A stretch of DNA of 9,993 bases from an uncultured Porphyromonas sp. (lineage in GTDB: Bacteria; Bacteroidota; Bacteroidia; Bacteroidales; Porphyromonadaceae), in the NCBI GenBank assembly GCA_927910985.1, contig CAKMOP010000228.1:1-9993 (forward strand), in the 5' to 3' direction. This document shows positions 9,838 to 9,993 of this stretch, one piece after another. Below the pieces are notes generated by a model, which did not search any database, had not been told where the DNA came from, and worked only from the letters and a program-made list of their open reading frames with translations. The position numbers and the translations under genes were made by a program. Numbering within the stretch: position 1 is the stretch's first letter; every line of letters starts with the position of its first letter.

Positions 9838-9844
9838 CCCCTGG
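9838..9844 (+). other. Frameshift site 3 (+1) in the TamB-like gene
   Basis: Sense passes from ...DHISLSSPQRT to LALDELSLLFSGNPEEARM. Removing one C from the CCCC run at 9838-9841 restores ...QRTLALDEL.... The uncorrected frame ends at TGA 9852-9854. Confidence 0.75.
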
Positions 9845-9993
9845 CCTTGGATGAACTCTCTTTGCTCTTCTCGGGCAACCCCGAAGAGGCGCGTATGATC
9901 TATCTGCGTTCGCCCTACCTCACGGCCAGCCTCCGTGGACACTATGTGCTAAGTGCTTTAGTCCCCGACCTGAGACGCACCCTCTATCACCAC

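Larger units (their letters stand above)
8116..9993 (+). pseudogene. TamB/AsmA-like envelope protein, N-terminal part, three frameshifts (cut by right edge)
   Basis: After a short basic N-terminus (MRYWQVNRHFLKVLK) comes one membrane anchor, about residues 16-37 (VVASIAAALFLLLYLLPLGLF). A periplasmic region of repetitive beta-strand character follows: SPVQLERVELLSWTNIEAHRV, LSASRLIGGISLSDLITQQEVRITSARLFEANLHLI. This layout is that of the Bacteroidetes translocation/assembly module TamB-like proteins, which are usually around 1400-1600 residues. They are thought to form a long beta-groove across the periplasm for outer-membrane biogenesis or lipid transport. Sense coding moves through frames 8116-~8845, ~8846-~9365, ~9367-~9840 and ~9842-9993. 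Each switch is explained by one extra base, and removing three bases gives about 625 continuous residues running off the edge. Without correction the first frame stops at 8919 (267 residues). TamB-like genes are usually kept intact, so sequence error is a serious possibility. Confidence 0.82.

Overview
The window looks like chromosomal DNA of a Bacteroidales bacterium, most likely a Porphyromonas-type species. The evidence is a SusC/SusD-type outer-membrane uptake locus with short-spaced lipoprotein genes behind it, a Bacteroidetes-type TamB-like gene, TAnnTTTG promoter boxes, and no obvious Shine-Dalgarno sequences. The genus is an inference from gene content and moderately high GC, not a measured result.

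Positions 1-5455 (+) hold a tightly packed operon. First comes the C-terminal half of a SusC/RagA-type TonB-dependent transporter, cut by the left edge. It is followed by a SusD/RagB-type lipoprotein, a zinc-metallohydrolase lipoprotein (HESAH motif) of the type found beside SusC/SusD pairs, and a DUF4302-like lipoprotein. Intergenic gaps are 21, 0 and 2 bases. A strong intrinsic terminator at 5482-5524 closes the operon. The likely joint role is capture and import of a peptide-, metal- or cofactor-like ligand at the cell surface, with the hydrolase possibly processing it. The substrate cannot be read from the sequence.

Positions 5551-7390 (-) hold a convergent gene for a complete 539-residue ABC-F ATPase, with a hairpin at its 3' end and a TAnnTTTG promoter about 150 bases upstream. 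One of its two composite ATP sites appears degenerate. Positions 7523-7676 (-) hold a single tRNA-Leu(CAA) gene with its own promoter box and terminator. Positions 7677-8115 are non-coding and contain a 14-bp perfect palindrome, a degenerate tandem repeat of about 22 bases, and a promoter for the next gene. From 8116 to the right edge (+) lies the start of a TamB/AsmA-like envelope protein.

The most striking property is damage. SusD has an in-frame amber codon, the metallohydrolase and the DUF4302 gene each have one -1 frameshift, and the TamB-like gene has three +1 frameshifts in about 1 kb. The SusC part and the ABC-F gene are intact. Coding sense continues cleanly on both sides of every lesion, and four of the five indels can be placed in short same-base runs. 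This fits base-calling error or very recent inactivation better than old decay. I found no convincing new system; the least understood part is the hydrolase plus DUF4302 pair attached to the SusCD transporter.
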